A stretch of 64,000 nt of DNA from Pseudomonadota bacterium (GTDB lineage: Bacteria; Pseudomonadota; Gammaproteobacteria; Burkholderiales; Burkholderiaceae_B), in NCBI GenBank assembly GCA_023387815.1, contig JAEWHK010000072.1, forward strand, positions 1 to 64,000, read 5' to 3'. This document shows, one piece after another, positions 51,816 through 60,658 of this stretch. Each line of letters opens with the position of its first letter. Within the stretch, counting starts at the first letter, position 1. A program made the translations under genes and the position numbers. Under the pieces are notes generated by a model. That model worked only from the letters and a program-made list of their open reading frames with translations, did no database searches and was not told the origin of the DNA.

Positions 51816-52606
51816 GCATCACCCTTTCAGATCTGGCCGTTTATAACCAGAGACAGACAGACCCGCAGGCATGGGACCGTAAAGAATTCGAACGGCAGCT
51901 TCGTGCCAAAGGTGAGGGTTATCATATTCACCATCCGTTCAATATCCGGATGAACAGCGGCCAGCTTTCCAGAGAAGAAATCCAGTACTGGGTTGCCAAC
52001 AGGTTTTATTATCAGATCAATATTCCTTTGAAAGATGGCGCCGTGCTTTCAAACTGCCCTGACAGGGAAACGCGCAGACGTTGGGTCCTGCGAATTCTTG
52101 ACCACGATGGCTTTGGCGATAATGAAGGCGGCATCGAAGCCTGGACGCGACTGGGAGAGGCGGTTGGCATCAGTCGCGACGATCTCTGGTCATTGAAGTT
52201 TGTCGTTCCTGGCGTTCGGTTTGCTGTGGATGCCTATGTCAACTTCGCCCGCCAGGCACCTTGGCAGGAAGCCGTATGCTCTTCGCTGACGGAAATGTTT
52301 GCACCAAAAATCCACAAGGACAGACTTGCCAACTGGCCTTCTCAGTATCAGTGGATTGAACCGCAAGGATTGGACTATTTCCGCAGTCGCATCTCACTGG
52401 CAGAACGCGATGTCGAGCATGGTCTGGAAGTGACGCTGGATTATTTCACGACACGACAACAGCAGGCTCGCGCGCTGGAAATCCTGCAGTTCAAGCTCGA
52501 TATTCTCTGGGCGATGCTGGATGCCATTGAAAAAGCCTGCACCCTGCTGCGTGAGTCCGGTGAAAATCACAAAACCGATAAAGCGAGTGAGGCAAGCCAT
52601 GCATGA
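51812..52606 (+). CDS. pqqC: PqqC, final oxidase of PQQ synthesis
   Basis: 264 residues. Cofactor-free oxidase for the last eight-electron ring-closing oxidation. Conserved active-site stretches: YHIHHPFNIRMNSGQL, QYWVANRFYYQINIP, ILDHDG and FYYQ-type residues. GTG start at 51812 overlaps the pqqB stop (GTGA). Confidence 0.96.
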   Translation: MSITLSDLAVYNQRQTDPQAWDRKEFERQLRAKGEGYHIHHPFNIRMNSGQLSREEIQYWVANRFYYQINIPLKDGAVLSNCPDRETRRRWVLRILDHDGFGDNEGGIEAWTRLGEAVGISRDDLWSLKFVVPGVRFAVDAYVNFARQAPWQEAVCSSLTEMFAPKIHKDRLANWPSQYQWIEPQGLDYFRSRISLAERDVEHGLEVTLDYFTTRQQQARALEILQFKLDILWAMLDAIEKACTLLRESGENHKTDKASEASHA

Positions 52607-52862
52607 ATTACCTGAGAAGCCCCTGTTGTCGCGCCTGTTCAGGCTTCAGTTCGAAAAAGCGCAGGACGCCTATGTGCTGCTGTATCCGGAAGGCATGGTC
52701 AAGCTGAATGACAGTGCAGCGCAGATTCTGTTGCGTTGCGACGGCAAACAGTCAGTCTCTGAAATCGTTTCGGATCTTGAAAAGACCTTTTCGACATCCG
52801 GACTGCAGGGCGACGTGGATGCGTTTCTGCAGGCGGCCCAGGATCGAGGCTGGATCAAATAG
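52599..52862 (+). CDS. pqqD: PqqD, peptide chaperone for PqqE
   Basis: 87 residues. RRE-fold protein that carries PqqA to PqqE: RLFRLQFEKAQDAYVLLYPEGMVKLN, then AAQILLRCDGKQS (key residues). The ATG at 52599 overlaps the end of pqqC by 8 bp. Confidence 0.94.
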   Translation: MHELPEKPLLSRLFRLQFEKAQDAYVLLYPEGMVKLNDSAAQILLRCDGKQSVSEIVSDLEKTFSTSGLQGDVDAFLQAAQDRGWIK

Positions 52863-52883
52863 CGGTAACTAAGGGAGGTCATT

Positions 52884-54089
52884 ATGGATACGCCCCAAAA
52901 CATACAGGAAACAGCAACGACCACCATTGCGCCGCCGCTATGGCTACTGGCGGAACTGACCTATCGCTGCCCTTTACATTGCGTATTCTGTTATAACCCG
53001 GTTGACTACGCCAGCAATAAGAATGAACTGACTACCGAAGAATGGATCAGTGTCATGCAGCAGGCCCGTGAGATGGGCGCGGCACAACTGGGGTTTTCCG
53101 GCGGTGAACCTCTGCTGCGTGATGACCTGGAGATATTGATTGCCGAAGGACGACGGCTGGGTTTTTACACCAACCTCATCACATCCGGCGTGGGTCTCAA
53201 GCGGGATCGACTTGAGGCGTTCCGCGATGCGGGCCTGGACCATATTCAGTTGTCATTTCAGGATTCGACCAGAGAGATGAATGACTTTCTCTCCCACACC
53301 AAAACGTTTGATCTGAAATCCCGCGTTGCCGGAATGATTCGTGAATTCGAATATCCCACGGTGCTCAACGTCGTTCTGCATCGATATAACCTGGATCATA
53401 TTGAGCTCATTATTGAAATGGCCGACAAGATGGGCGTGGAATATCTGGAACTGGCCAATACCCAGTATTACGGCTGGGGTCTGATCAATCGCGATCAGCT
53501 GCTGCCAGACAAGGCTCAGCTGCAGCGTGCCGAACAAGCTGTAAATCGATATCGTGAGAAGATCGGCAACCGGATGCGCATTCTGTTTGTGGTTCCGGAC
53601 TATTTTGAAAACCGACCAAAGGCCTGCATGAATGGCTGGGGATCGGTTTTTCTGGCGGTCTCTGCAGACGGTCTGGCGCTGCCCTGCCATGCCGCGAAAA
53701 CCATACCGGGCATGTCGTTCCCACAAGTGACAGACACCAGCCTGCACGATATCTGGTATCACAGCGATGCCTTCAATCGATTCCGCGGCGACGACTGGAT
53801 GGCGGAACCCTGTCGGAGCTGCCCCGAGAAGACTCGCGACTTCGGAGGCTGTCGCTGTCAGGCGCTGGCATTGACCGGCGATGCAAAAAATGCCGATCCG
53901 GTTTGTGATAAATCTCCTCATCATCACGTCATCACAGACCTGATCAATCGTAAGCCGTCGCCAGCCATTCAGGAGGCACCATTGGTGTTTCGAAATGACA
54001 CCAACTCACTGGCATTTTCAGGCCAGCCGAGCGTTCCGGCACGCGTTGCACAAGAGATAAAAACGCGCGACAAATTGTCACAATCCTGA
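52884..54089 (+). CDS. pqqE: PqqE, radical SAM enzyme
   Basis: 401 residues. Joins Glu and Tyr of PqqA. Radical SAM cluster cysteines at residues 29, 33 and 36 (CPLHCVFC), GGEPLLRDDLE, and a SPASM domain (CMNGWGS; CHAAK; CRSCPEKTRDFGGCRC). GGGAGG precedes the ATG. The last ~35 residues after ITDLINRK are an unremarkable extension. Last pqq gene; no pqqF follows. Confidence 0.96.
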   Translation: MDTPQNIQETATTTIAPPLWLLAELTYRCPLHCVFCYNPVDYASNKNELTTEEWISVMQQAREMGAAQLGFSGGEPLLRDDLEILIAEGRRLGFYTNLITSGVGLKRDRLEAFRDAGLDHIQLSFQDSTREMNDFLSHTKTFDLKSRVAGMIREFEYPTVLNVVLHRYNLDHIELIIEMADKMGVEYLELANTQYYGWGLINRDQLLPDKAQLQRAEQAVNRYREKIGNRMRILFVVPDYFENRPKACMNGWGSVFLAVSADGLALPCHAAKTIPGMSFPQVTDTSLHDIWYHSDAFNRFRGDDWMAEPCRSCPEKTRDFGGCRCQALALTGDAKNADPVCDKSPHHHVITDLINRKPSPAIQEAPLVFRNDTNSLAFSGQPSVPARVAQEIKTRDKLSQS

Positions 54090-54097
54090 GTTGAGAC

Positions 54098-54116
54098 GTG
54101 ACACAATCTGTATCAC
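54098..54116. promoter_or_regulatory. Near-palindrome upstream of the sigma-54 activator gene
   Basis: GTGACACA-ATC-TGTATCAC, one mismatch from a perfect inverted repeat. It resembles the GTGACAC-type repeats upstream of mxaF and may be a self-regulatory site of the activator. Confidence 0.4.
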
Positions 54117-54145
54117 AGATGATATACAATCAAACTGGGAGATAT

Positions 54146-54193
54146 ATGGATATTCTGTTTGCAACGGGACGTCCGGTAATCATGAAGAAGTAA
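54146..54193 (+). CDS. Possible 15-residue leader peptide
   Basis: ATG at 54146 with GGGAG spaced 4-5 bases before it; product MDILFATGRPVIMKK, then TAA. It lies between pqqE and the activator gene. Too short to support by composition; the good ribosome site is the main evidence. Confidence 0.25.
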   Translation: MDILFATGRPVIMKK

Positions 54194-54325
54194 TAACAAC
54201 AGGTCAGTTGTGATTGTGCCAGACTACCGCAACATCGTGATACCACAATAGAAACGTTCACGATCGAATGATAGCGGTAGCGACAATTTAATGACGAAAA
54301 AATGGTGTACAAAGCAGGAGGAAGC

Positions 54326-56344
54326 ATGTACTCGTTGGAGGTCAGCAATCATATCGAGCGGATCAATCAGATCGTGCACCATGGCGTCATGGTGCCTGAT
54401 ATTGATCCGGCAGTGGCTCAGTCGTGGAGCCGCTGTGTCAACAACTATGGACTGGACCCGGAAAGCAGAAGGCTGCCATCGGTATTGACCGACACAGAAA
54501 GGCTGCAACGCACGGAACAAAAGCGTGTCCTCATCAATGAGGCCAAACACGAAATGAATATTCTGTACCAGCAGCTGGCCGATCCGGAACTGGCCGTTGT
54601 CCTTGTCGATACGGAAGGCTGCATATTGCACATGGTGGCTTCAGACCACCTGGAAGACGATCTGTCTGCGCTGGGCTTCCGGCAAGGTGCGATCTGGAGC
54701 GAAGAAGAAGTGGGTACCAACGGCATGGGTACCTGTCTGATAGTGGGCGAACCCATTGCGATTCGCCAGACAGATCATTTCCTGTACAAACATATTCTGC
54801 TCACCTGCTCCGCTGTACCCGTGATGGACCACACAGGCAAAATGGTTGCCGTGCTTGACGTTACCAGCCGCTCAACTCTGCTGCAACAACATTCGCTGGT
54901 TCTGATCGGCATGACCGCGCGCATGATTGAAAATCGCCTGCTGACGGTCAACTACAAACACGCTCATCCTGTTCATTTCCATAGCAGACCAGAAAGTATC
55001 AATACGGTGCATGATGGCAAACTGATGGTCGACGAGGACGGTACGATACTCGCCGCCAACCAGAGCGCACTTTTCCAGCTTGGCTTTCCAAACATGGCCG
55101 AATTGCATCGCTACCGCTTTGAAGAAATATTTCAGACGACATTGCAGGCTCTGCTTCAGCGCAGCATGCAGAGTTCCTTTCATGCAGTTCCGATCTACCG
55201 CGCAGGCGCATCAAGCCGTTTCTTTGCCATTGCCCAGCTGCCACCTGAGAATTCTTCGCAGGCACAATATCCGGCCAGGAATGGTATTTTTTCGGCGCGG
55301 GATAAAGCCAGGGACGATTTTGTTGAAAATGATAAATCGGGAAAGCAGCCCAATAACGCCACCGTAGAGCTGGGTGACAAAGCCTTGCGTGAACAATTTC
55401 AGCTCGCGCAACGAGTGGTCAGCAAAGGTGTGCCAGTGCTGCTCTATGGCGAAACCGGTTCCGGCAAAGAGGTGCTGGCACGCGCCGTCCATGACCGCAG
55501 TCCTCGACACGATGGCCCGTTCGTCGCAGTCAACTGCGCTTCTTTGCCAGAGAGCCTGATCGAGAGTGAACTTTTCGGTTACCGTGCCGGTGCGTTTACC
55601 GGTGCCCAGCGCCAGGGGCGCAGCGGTAAAATCCTGCAGGCCCATGGCGGCACCCTGCTTCTGGACGAAATTGGCGATATGCCTTTATCACTGCAGGCGC
55701 GCCTGCTCAGGGTACTGGATGAACGCAAGGTGACACCGCTAGGTGCAGAGTCTTCTGTGGATGTCGATATTCAGCTGATTAGTGCCAGTCACCGAAATCT
55801 GACAGAGCTTGTCGCTCGCGGTGAATTCCGTGAGGATCTGTATTACCGCCTGAATGGCGTTGAGATCAGTGTGCCACCCTTGCGGGATCGGGAAGATAAA
55901 CGTCAGCTCATTGACGCCATACTAGTGGAAGAAGCCGGCAGACAGGTCGAGCCCACCGAAGAAGTTATGAGCGTGCTGATGCAGTATGCCTGGCCCGGCA
56001 ATCTGCGGCAGATGCGGCATGTGCTCAGAACCATGGCCGTCCTGGCGGACGGAGACGTTATTGGATTGCAGCATTTGCGGGGGCCTCTGACCCAGTCCGG
56101 ACAACTTTGCATCCAGTCTGACGACAAGGCTGTCAGTTGCAAGGATTCGATGCCTGCCGGCGAAGACCACGAACCCGTCAACCCCTTGCAGGAAAGCGAA
56201 CGCATTACCCTGATACAACTGCTTGAGGATCACCGCTGGAATATCAGTGATGTGGCGCGTACCCTGGGCGTAAGCCGAAATACCCTGTATAGAAAGCTGC
56301 ACAGGCACAACATCACCCTGTCAACCCAGGGTAACCCCAGTTAA
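54326..56344 (+). CDS. AcoR-type sigma-54-dependent transcriptional activator
   Basis: 672 residues. N-terminal GAF domain (about 60-200; EVGTNGMGTCLIVGEPIAI), a PAS-like section (about 230-310), AAA+ domain (about 360-590) with Walker A GETGSGKEVLA, the sigma-54 contact loop GAFTGA, Walker B LLLDEIGDM, and a Fis-type HTH (WNISDVARTLGVSRNTLYRKL). The ATG at 54326 has a perfect AGGAGG; an ATG at 54302 has none. Related regulators control alcohol, acetoin and PQQ-enzyme genes. Its place after pqqE and the -24/-12 promoters of gfa and perhaps mxaF suggest it senses methanol or formaldehyde; that is inference. Confidence 0.9.
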   Translation: MYSLEVSNHIERINQIVHHGVMVPDIDPAVAQSWSRCVNNYGLDPESRRLPSVLTDTERLQRTEQKRVLINEAKHEMNILYQQLADPELAVVLVDTEGCILHMVASDHLEDDLSALGFRQGAIWSEEEVGTNGMGTCLIVGEPIAIRQTDHFLYKHILLTCSAVPVMDHTGKMVAVLDVTSRSTLLQQHSLVLIGMTARMIENRLLTVNYKHAHPVHFHSRPESINTVHDGKLMVDEDGTILAANQSALFQLGFPNMAELHRYRFEEIFQTTLQALLQRSMQSSFHAVPIYRAGASSRFFAIAQLPPENSSQAQYPARNGIFSARDKARDDFVENDKSGKQPNNATVELGDKALREQFQLAQRVVSKGVPVLLYGETGSGKEVLARAVHDRSPRHDGPFVAVNCASLPESLIESELFGYRAGAFTGAQRQGRSGKILQAHGGTLLLDEIGDMPLSLQARLLRVLDERKVTPLGAESSVDVDIQLISASHRNLTELVARGEFREDLYYRLNGVEISVPPLRDREDKRQLIDAILVEEAGRQVEPTEEVMSVLMQYAWPGNLRQMRHVLRTMAVLADGDVIGLQHLRGPLTQSGQLCIQSDDKAVSCKDSMPAGEDHEPVNPLQESERITLIQLLEDHRWNISDVARTLGVSRNTLYRKLHRHNITLSTQGNPS

Positions 56345-56379
56345 CGCTCAAACGCAGTACAATCAATTTGCTGTACCGC

Positions 56380-56413
56380 AACACCGGCGCGCAACGCCGG
56401 TGTTTTTGTTTTT
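56380..56413 (+). terminator. Rho-independent terminator of the activator gene
   Basis: AACACCGGCG (56380-56389) pairs with CGCCGGTGTT (56395-56404), loop CGCAA, followed by TTTGTTTTT. It separates the activator from the transporter gene. Confidence 0.9.
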
Positions 56414-56439
56414 GAGCATTTTTTACAAGGAATTCCACG

Positions 56440-57426
56440 ATGCAGGCCATTGCCCGCTTCAGCCAGTTCGTTGGCAAAACATTTGTCATATGGGTATTGC
56501 TGTTTGCAGTGCTCGCCTTTTTCTATCCGGCAAGCTACGCCTGGCTGGGAAAATACATTGTGCCGCTGCTCGGCATCATTATGTTTGGCATGGGTCTGAC
56601 TATTTCGAAGAAAGACTTTGCCGAAGTTTTCAAACGTCCCGGAACCGTGGCCATTGGTGTGCTGGGCCAGTTCATTATCATGCCAGGTCTGGCCTGGCTG
56701 CTGGCAACCGGATTGAACCTGAGTCCTGAAGTGGCAGTGGGTGTCATTCTTGTGGGCTGCTGCCCGGGCGGCACCGCCTCCAATGTGATGACCTTCCTGG
56801 CTCGCGGTGACGTCGCGCTGTCGGTTGCTGTGACTTCGGTAACCACATTGCTTGCGCCTGTTGTGACGCCTGCCCTCATTTACCTGATGGCCAGTCAATG
56901 GCTGGACGTGAGCGCTGCAGCGATGTTCTGGTCGATTGTACAGGTTGTGATTCTGCCTATCGTACTGGGCCTGATTGTACAGATGATACTCAAGGAAAAA
57001 GTACAAGCCGGTGTCGCCGTGCTTCCCCTGGTCTCGGTCGTCGCTATTGTGGCGATCGTTGCCGCCGTAGTCGCTGGCAATCAGCAGAAAATTGCCACCA
57101 GCGGACTGGAAATTTTTGCTGTGGTTATGCTGCATAACGGATTGGGTCTGCTGCTTGGCTACTGGCTGGCAAAACTGTCAGGACTGAGCGTTGCACAGCG
57201 CAAAACCCTGTCCATTGAGGTTGGCATGCAAAACTCGGGGCTCGGCGCCGCACTGGCCACCGCGCACTTCTCCCCCGCGGCTGCCGTTCCCAGCGCGATC
57301 TTCAGCGTCTGGCACAATATCACCGGCCCATTGGTAGCAACGCTCTTTCAGCGTTTCAAAAATGACGATGACACGCAAGACGATGCCCTCGCAGGCGTGA
57401 CGGAATCAGGCACAACACGACGCTGA
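56440..57426 (+). CDS. Bile acid:sodium symporter (BASS) family transporter
   Basis: 328 residues, about nine or ten transmembrane helices. Family blocks: GLTISKKDFAEVFKRP, VGVILVGCCPGGTASNVMTFLARGDVALSVA (key PGGTASNV) and IEVGMQNSGLGAAL. Bacterial members carry organic acids such as pantoate or oxo-acids with sodium; the substrate is not predictable. Begins after a terminator, so it has its own transcript. Confidence 0.92.
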   Translation: MQAIARFSQFVGKTFVIWVLLFAVLAFFYPASYAWLGKYIVPLLGIIMFGMGLTISKKDFAEVFKRPGTVAIGVLGQFIIMPGLAWLLATGLNLSPEVAVGVILVGCCPGGTASNVMTFLARGDVALSVAVTSVTTLLAPVVTPALIYLMASQWLDVSAAAMFWSIVQVVILPIVLGLIVQMILKEKVQAGVAVLPLVSVVAIVAIVAAVVAGNQQKIATSGLEIFAVVMLHNGLGLLLGYWLAKLSGLSVAQRKTLSIEVGMQNSGLGAALATAHFSPAAAVPSAIFSVWHNITGPLVATLFQRFKNDDDTQDDALAGVTESGTTRR

Positions 57427-57543
57427 TCCGTTAAACACCAAGCCGGAAAGCACGCCTTTCCGGCAACCTTATTTCCACCGCAAGCCGCGCTTCACAATCG
57501 CTGTTCCAGTGAGCCGTCAGGCGTATTGTCTCCGTTAATATTT

Positions 57544-57969
57544 TCAGATGTCTTCGATCAGCCGTTTGCCGAGCACCAGTACATCTGACGCTTCGTAACC
57601 CATTGCCTGATAGAACGCAGAGACTGTGTGATTATCCCGACGAATCATCAGCTGTATCTTGGGACAGCCCAGAGCCAGCAATCTATCCTCAGACTCGAGC
57701 ACCAGTTTCTTACCGATACCCTGCGACTGATAATCTGGCAGGACAGCCAGATAATAAATCCAGCCGCGATGCCCATCGTATCCGGCCATGACAGAGCCGA
57801 CGACTCTCTCTGCATGCACCGCCAGCAGAAACAGCGCAGGTGCCTCATCCAGTTTTCTTTGAATGTCCTTGCGCGGATCATTCCAGGGGCGCGTCAGCCC
57901 ACAGGCCTGCCAGAGTGAGATGGTGGGTTCCATATCGTCGATATGGAAAGGTCTGATGGCGATTTGCAT
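57544..57969 (-). CDS. GNAT-family N-acetyltransferase, YpeA-like
   Basis: 141 residues. GNAT fold with the acetyl-CoA loop YLAVLPDYQSQGIGKKLVLE (QxxGxG/A) and VSAFYQAMGYEASDVLVLGKRL. Similar to YpeA of enteric bacteria; acceptor unknown. Monocistronic, divergent from the dioxygenase operon. Confidence 0.9.
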   Translation of the reverse strand: MQIAIRPFHIDDMEPTISLWQACGLTRPWNDPRKDIQRKLDEAPALFLLAVHAERVVGSVMAGYDGHRGWIYYLAVLPDYQSQGIGKKLVLESEDRLLALGCPKIQLMIRRDNHTVSAFYQAMGYEASDVLVLGKRLIEDI

Positions 57970-58305
57970 GATGATGTTCCGATAGCAGGTGAGTTTGTTC
58001 GTGTCCGGAAAAGATTATCACAATTGGCATTGCATCAGAGAACTGCAGATGAAATATCTGAGCGGTTTATAAATGTTCATTTATTTCAAGTATAACGTGC
58101 TTTATTCCCGTGTGAATATTCATTCATCTGAAATAAAACGAGCACGAATCAGGTGAATAAACTGATTGCAATTGATATAAAAAATTCACACTGAAGTCTC
58201 GAGTCGCATATTCATATTTCCATCGCAGCAATTTGATCATGCGTATCTTGTATTTCACTCCTGATCAGACCTTGCTTACCATCGTCGTATATCAAGGAGA
58301 AAGTC
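57970..58305. promoter_or_regulatory. AT-rich regulatory region with long-spaced inverted repeats
   Basis: 336 bp without a gene. Exact inverted repeats: TTTATTTCA (58080-58088) with TGAAATAAA (58129-58137), and GTGTGAAT (58110-58117) with ATTCACAC (58184-58191), interlocked. TTATCACAAT (58015-58024) matches 10 bases of the mxaF/gfa element. Probably the control region of the dioxygenase-transporter operon; AAGGAG lies 7 bp before its first ATG. Confidence 0.45.
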
Positions 58306-59265
58306 ATGAGTCATAGTCAGGCGCAAGTCAAATTGGAACAACAGTCATTTTTCACCATTCGTCGGGCCGCCGGCCATATTGGTGCCGAAATACAGGGGTT
58401 GAAGATTTCGGTCGATCTGAGTCAGGAGGTCATTGATGAGATCGAACAAGCCCTGCTTACGCACCGGGTTCTCTTTTTCCGCGATCAGGATCATCTGGAT
58501 GATGAATCGCATCAGGCTTTTGGCAGCCGCTTTGGGCAGATTGAATCACATCCAACGGTACCGTCAAAACAAGGTACGCATCTGTTCGAACTGGATGCCT
58601 CCAAGGGAGGGGGCCGGGCAGATTCCTGGCATACCGATGTCACCTTCAAGGCTCAGTATCCGAAGATCTGCATTCTGCGTGCCCTCACAATTCCCGAGTA
58701 TGGTGGTGACACCGTCTGGGCAAACACGGTACGAGCCTATGAAAAGCTGCCTGCAGAACTCAAGGCACTGGCCGACCAGCTTTGGGCAGTCCACAGCAAT
58801 GATTACGATTATGCCAAAGATCGACAGGAACTCGATCCGGTCCGTGTCGAACATCATCGCAAGGTTTTCACATCTGACCTATACGAAGCAGAACACCCTG
58901 TCGTACATGTTCATCCGGTAACCGGCGAACGCGCCTTGCTGCTGGGGCATTTCATCAAATCTCTGAAAAATTTTTCAACAACGGAATCCGCGAGAATTTT
59001 CGAATTGTTGCAGAACCGCGTAACGCAACTGGACAACACGGTCAGATGGCAATGGCGGCAGCACGACGTAGCCATGTGGGATAACCGGGCAACCCAGCAC
59101 TATGCCGTAAATGACTATGGTAATCAGCCCAGGCTTGTACGTCGTGTCACGGTCAATGGTGGCGAGGCAACATCCATAAATGGAGAACAAAGCCGCGTGA
59201 AAGCCGCGAGCAGAGCCAGTGCCTATGAGGCCACTCGCAAACCTGCGGCGCTTGCCACAGCCTGA
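58306..59265 (+). CDS. TauD/AtsK-type Fe(II)/2-oxoglutarate dioxygenase
   Basis: 319 residues. Iron ligands His109 and Asp111 (SWHTDVTF) and His265 (WDNRATQHYAVNDY), with the 2-oxoglutarate Arg near 276-280. The overall pattern (GHFIKSL; ELLQNRVTQLDNTVRWQW; VAMWDNRATQH) is closer to alkylsulfatase AtsK than to taurine dioxygenase. Such enzymes free sulfite or sulfate from sulfonates or sulfate esters for sulfur supply. Followed by an ABC importer, 40 bp downstream. Confidence 0.88.
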   Translation: MSHSQAQVKLEQQSFFTIRRAAGHIGAEIQGLKISVDLSQEVIDEIEQALLTHRVLFFRDQDHLDDESHQAFGSRFGQIESHPTVPSKQGTHLFELDASKGGGRADSWHTDVTFKAQYPKICILRALTIPEYGGDTVWANTVRAYEKLPAELKALADQLWAVHSNDYDYAKDRQELDPVRVEHHRKVFTSDLYEAEHPVVHVHPVTGERALLLGHFIKSLKNFSTTESARIFELLQNRVTQLDNTVRWQWRQHDVAMWDNRATQHYAVNDYGNQPRLVRRVTVNGGEATSINGEQSRVKAASRASAYEATRKPAALATA

Positions 59266-59305
59266 ATATCCGGTACGCATTGCACACAAAGAGATGAGAT
59301 CAGGA

Positions 59306-60658
59306 ATGAAACCCGATAACAACAAGCAATCGTTTTCAAGACGCCGTGTCATTCGCGGCCTGGCTGCGGCCGGCGCTGCCTTCACGCTGCCAGGCTGGGC
59401 AATTGCGACAGGCAAAAAACCTTTGGATGGCATCACATTGAATGTATCGGCGTTCAGTGCCGCATACCCGTTGCTGTTACGCAAATGGATACCGGAATTC
59501 GAGGCGGCAACGGGCGCTCGCGTCAATTTTGATACGCCCTCTTTTCCAGTCTACAACCAGCGTACCGATCTTGAACTGTCCACCAAGGGCGCCGCCTATG
59601 ATGTGATAAATGTTACATTCATTTATTCCAGCAGATGGATCAATTCCGGCTGGCTGACACCCCTGGATGACTATATCGCCGACCGCAATGTGACCCCTGC
59701 GGACTGGGACGTCGATGATTTTGCCAAGGGCGCCCGCGACGCAGAGACAGGCGCAGACGGGAAGATATATGGAATCCCCTGGACACTGGAAGCCTTACTG
59801 CATGCATCTTCCCGCTTTGATCTGGTGCAAGAGGCAGGCCTGTCTTTCCCTGACACGACCGACGACCTGCTCAGGGTGCTGCGTGCCGTCAATAAAAAAG
59901 ACAACGTGGCGGGCTTTGTGGCCGACAGTCATTACGGCTGGTCTTTTGTTCCCTATTTGCATGCGTTCGGTGGTAATGTCTTTCGCAAACTGCCTGATGA
60001 TCTGACACCCGCCCTGAATACACCCGAAGCGGTCGCTGCTGTCGAATACTATGCCAATTTGATTCGGGAGTTCGGTCCTAACGGTGCAATCAGCTACACG
60101 CCCGACCAGGTGACACAAGCCCTTAAACTAGGACGTGTCAATTTTTCTGATCATGGCCAGCTCCATCTTGCACAACTGGGTGATCCTGCCACGGGCCGCA
60201 CTCGAGGTACCGTCAAATTCGGCCTGCCGCCCAAAGGCCCCGCGGGTCGTTTCCCTGGCACCAGCGTTCACGGACTAGGTATTCCCGCCGGATCCAGAAA
60301 CAAGGATGCCGCGTGGGCATTCATCCAATGGGCTCTCTCCAAAGAAACCACGGCCCGCGCAGTTGCGGCGGGATATGGCTCCCCTGCCCGCCTGTCGGAT
60401 ATCAAGTCAGACGTTTTCCGAAAACGTCAGGTCATCAATGGTTCGGACCTGGCACAACTTGCACTCGACAGTCTCGATATGGCGGCAGCCAGCGGCCACA
60501 TGAAGTACCGCACCGTATCTGTCTATCCCCAGATCGACCAGCAGATCAACAAGGTGATTCCGCTGGTCGTAACCGGACAGCTATCCGCCAGGCAGGCACT
60601 GGAACAGGCTCAGTCACAATCGGTCGCCCAGCTACGCCGCTCGGGTGTGAAGGTCTGA
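59306..60658 (+). CDS. Extracellular solute-binding protein of a CUT1-type ABC importer, Tat exported
   Basis: 450 residues, family 1 solute-binding fold (RKWIPEFEAATGARVNFDT; AYDVINVTFIYSSRWI; NKDAAWAFIQWALSKE). The N-terminus has a twin-arginine motif (SRRRVIRGL) and a weak hydrophobic core, indicating Tat export. Start chosen at 59306; an ATG at 59294 is equally possible. Its stop overlaps the permease ATG (TGATG). Confidence 0.88.
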   Translation: MKPDNNKQSFSRRRVIRGLAAAGAAFTLPGWAIATGKKPLDGITLNVSAFSAAYPLLLRKWIPEFEAATGARVNFDTPSFPVYNQRTDLELSTKGAAYDVINVTFIYSSRWINSGWLTPLDDYIADRNVTPADWDVDDFAKGARDAETGADGKIYGIPWTLEALLHASSRFDLVQEAGLSFPDTTDDLLRVLRAVNKKDNVAGFVADSHYGWSFVPYLHAFGGNVFRKLPDDLTPALNTPEAVAAVEYYANLIREFGPNGAISYTPDQVTQALKLGRVNFSDHGQLHLAQLGDPATGRTRGTVKFGLPPKGPAGRFPGTSVHGLGIPAGSRNKDAAWAFIQWALSKETTARAVAAGYGSPARLSDIKSDVFRKRQVINGSDLAQLALDSLDMAAASGHMKYRTVSVYPQIDQQINKVIPLVVTGQLSARQALEQAQSQSVAQLRRSGVKV

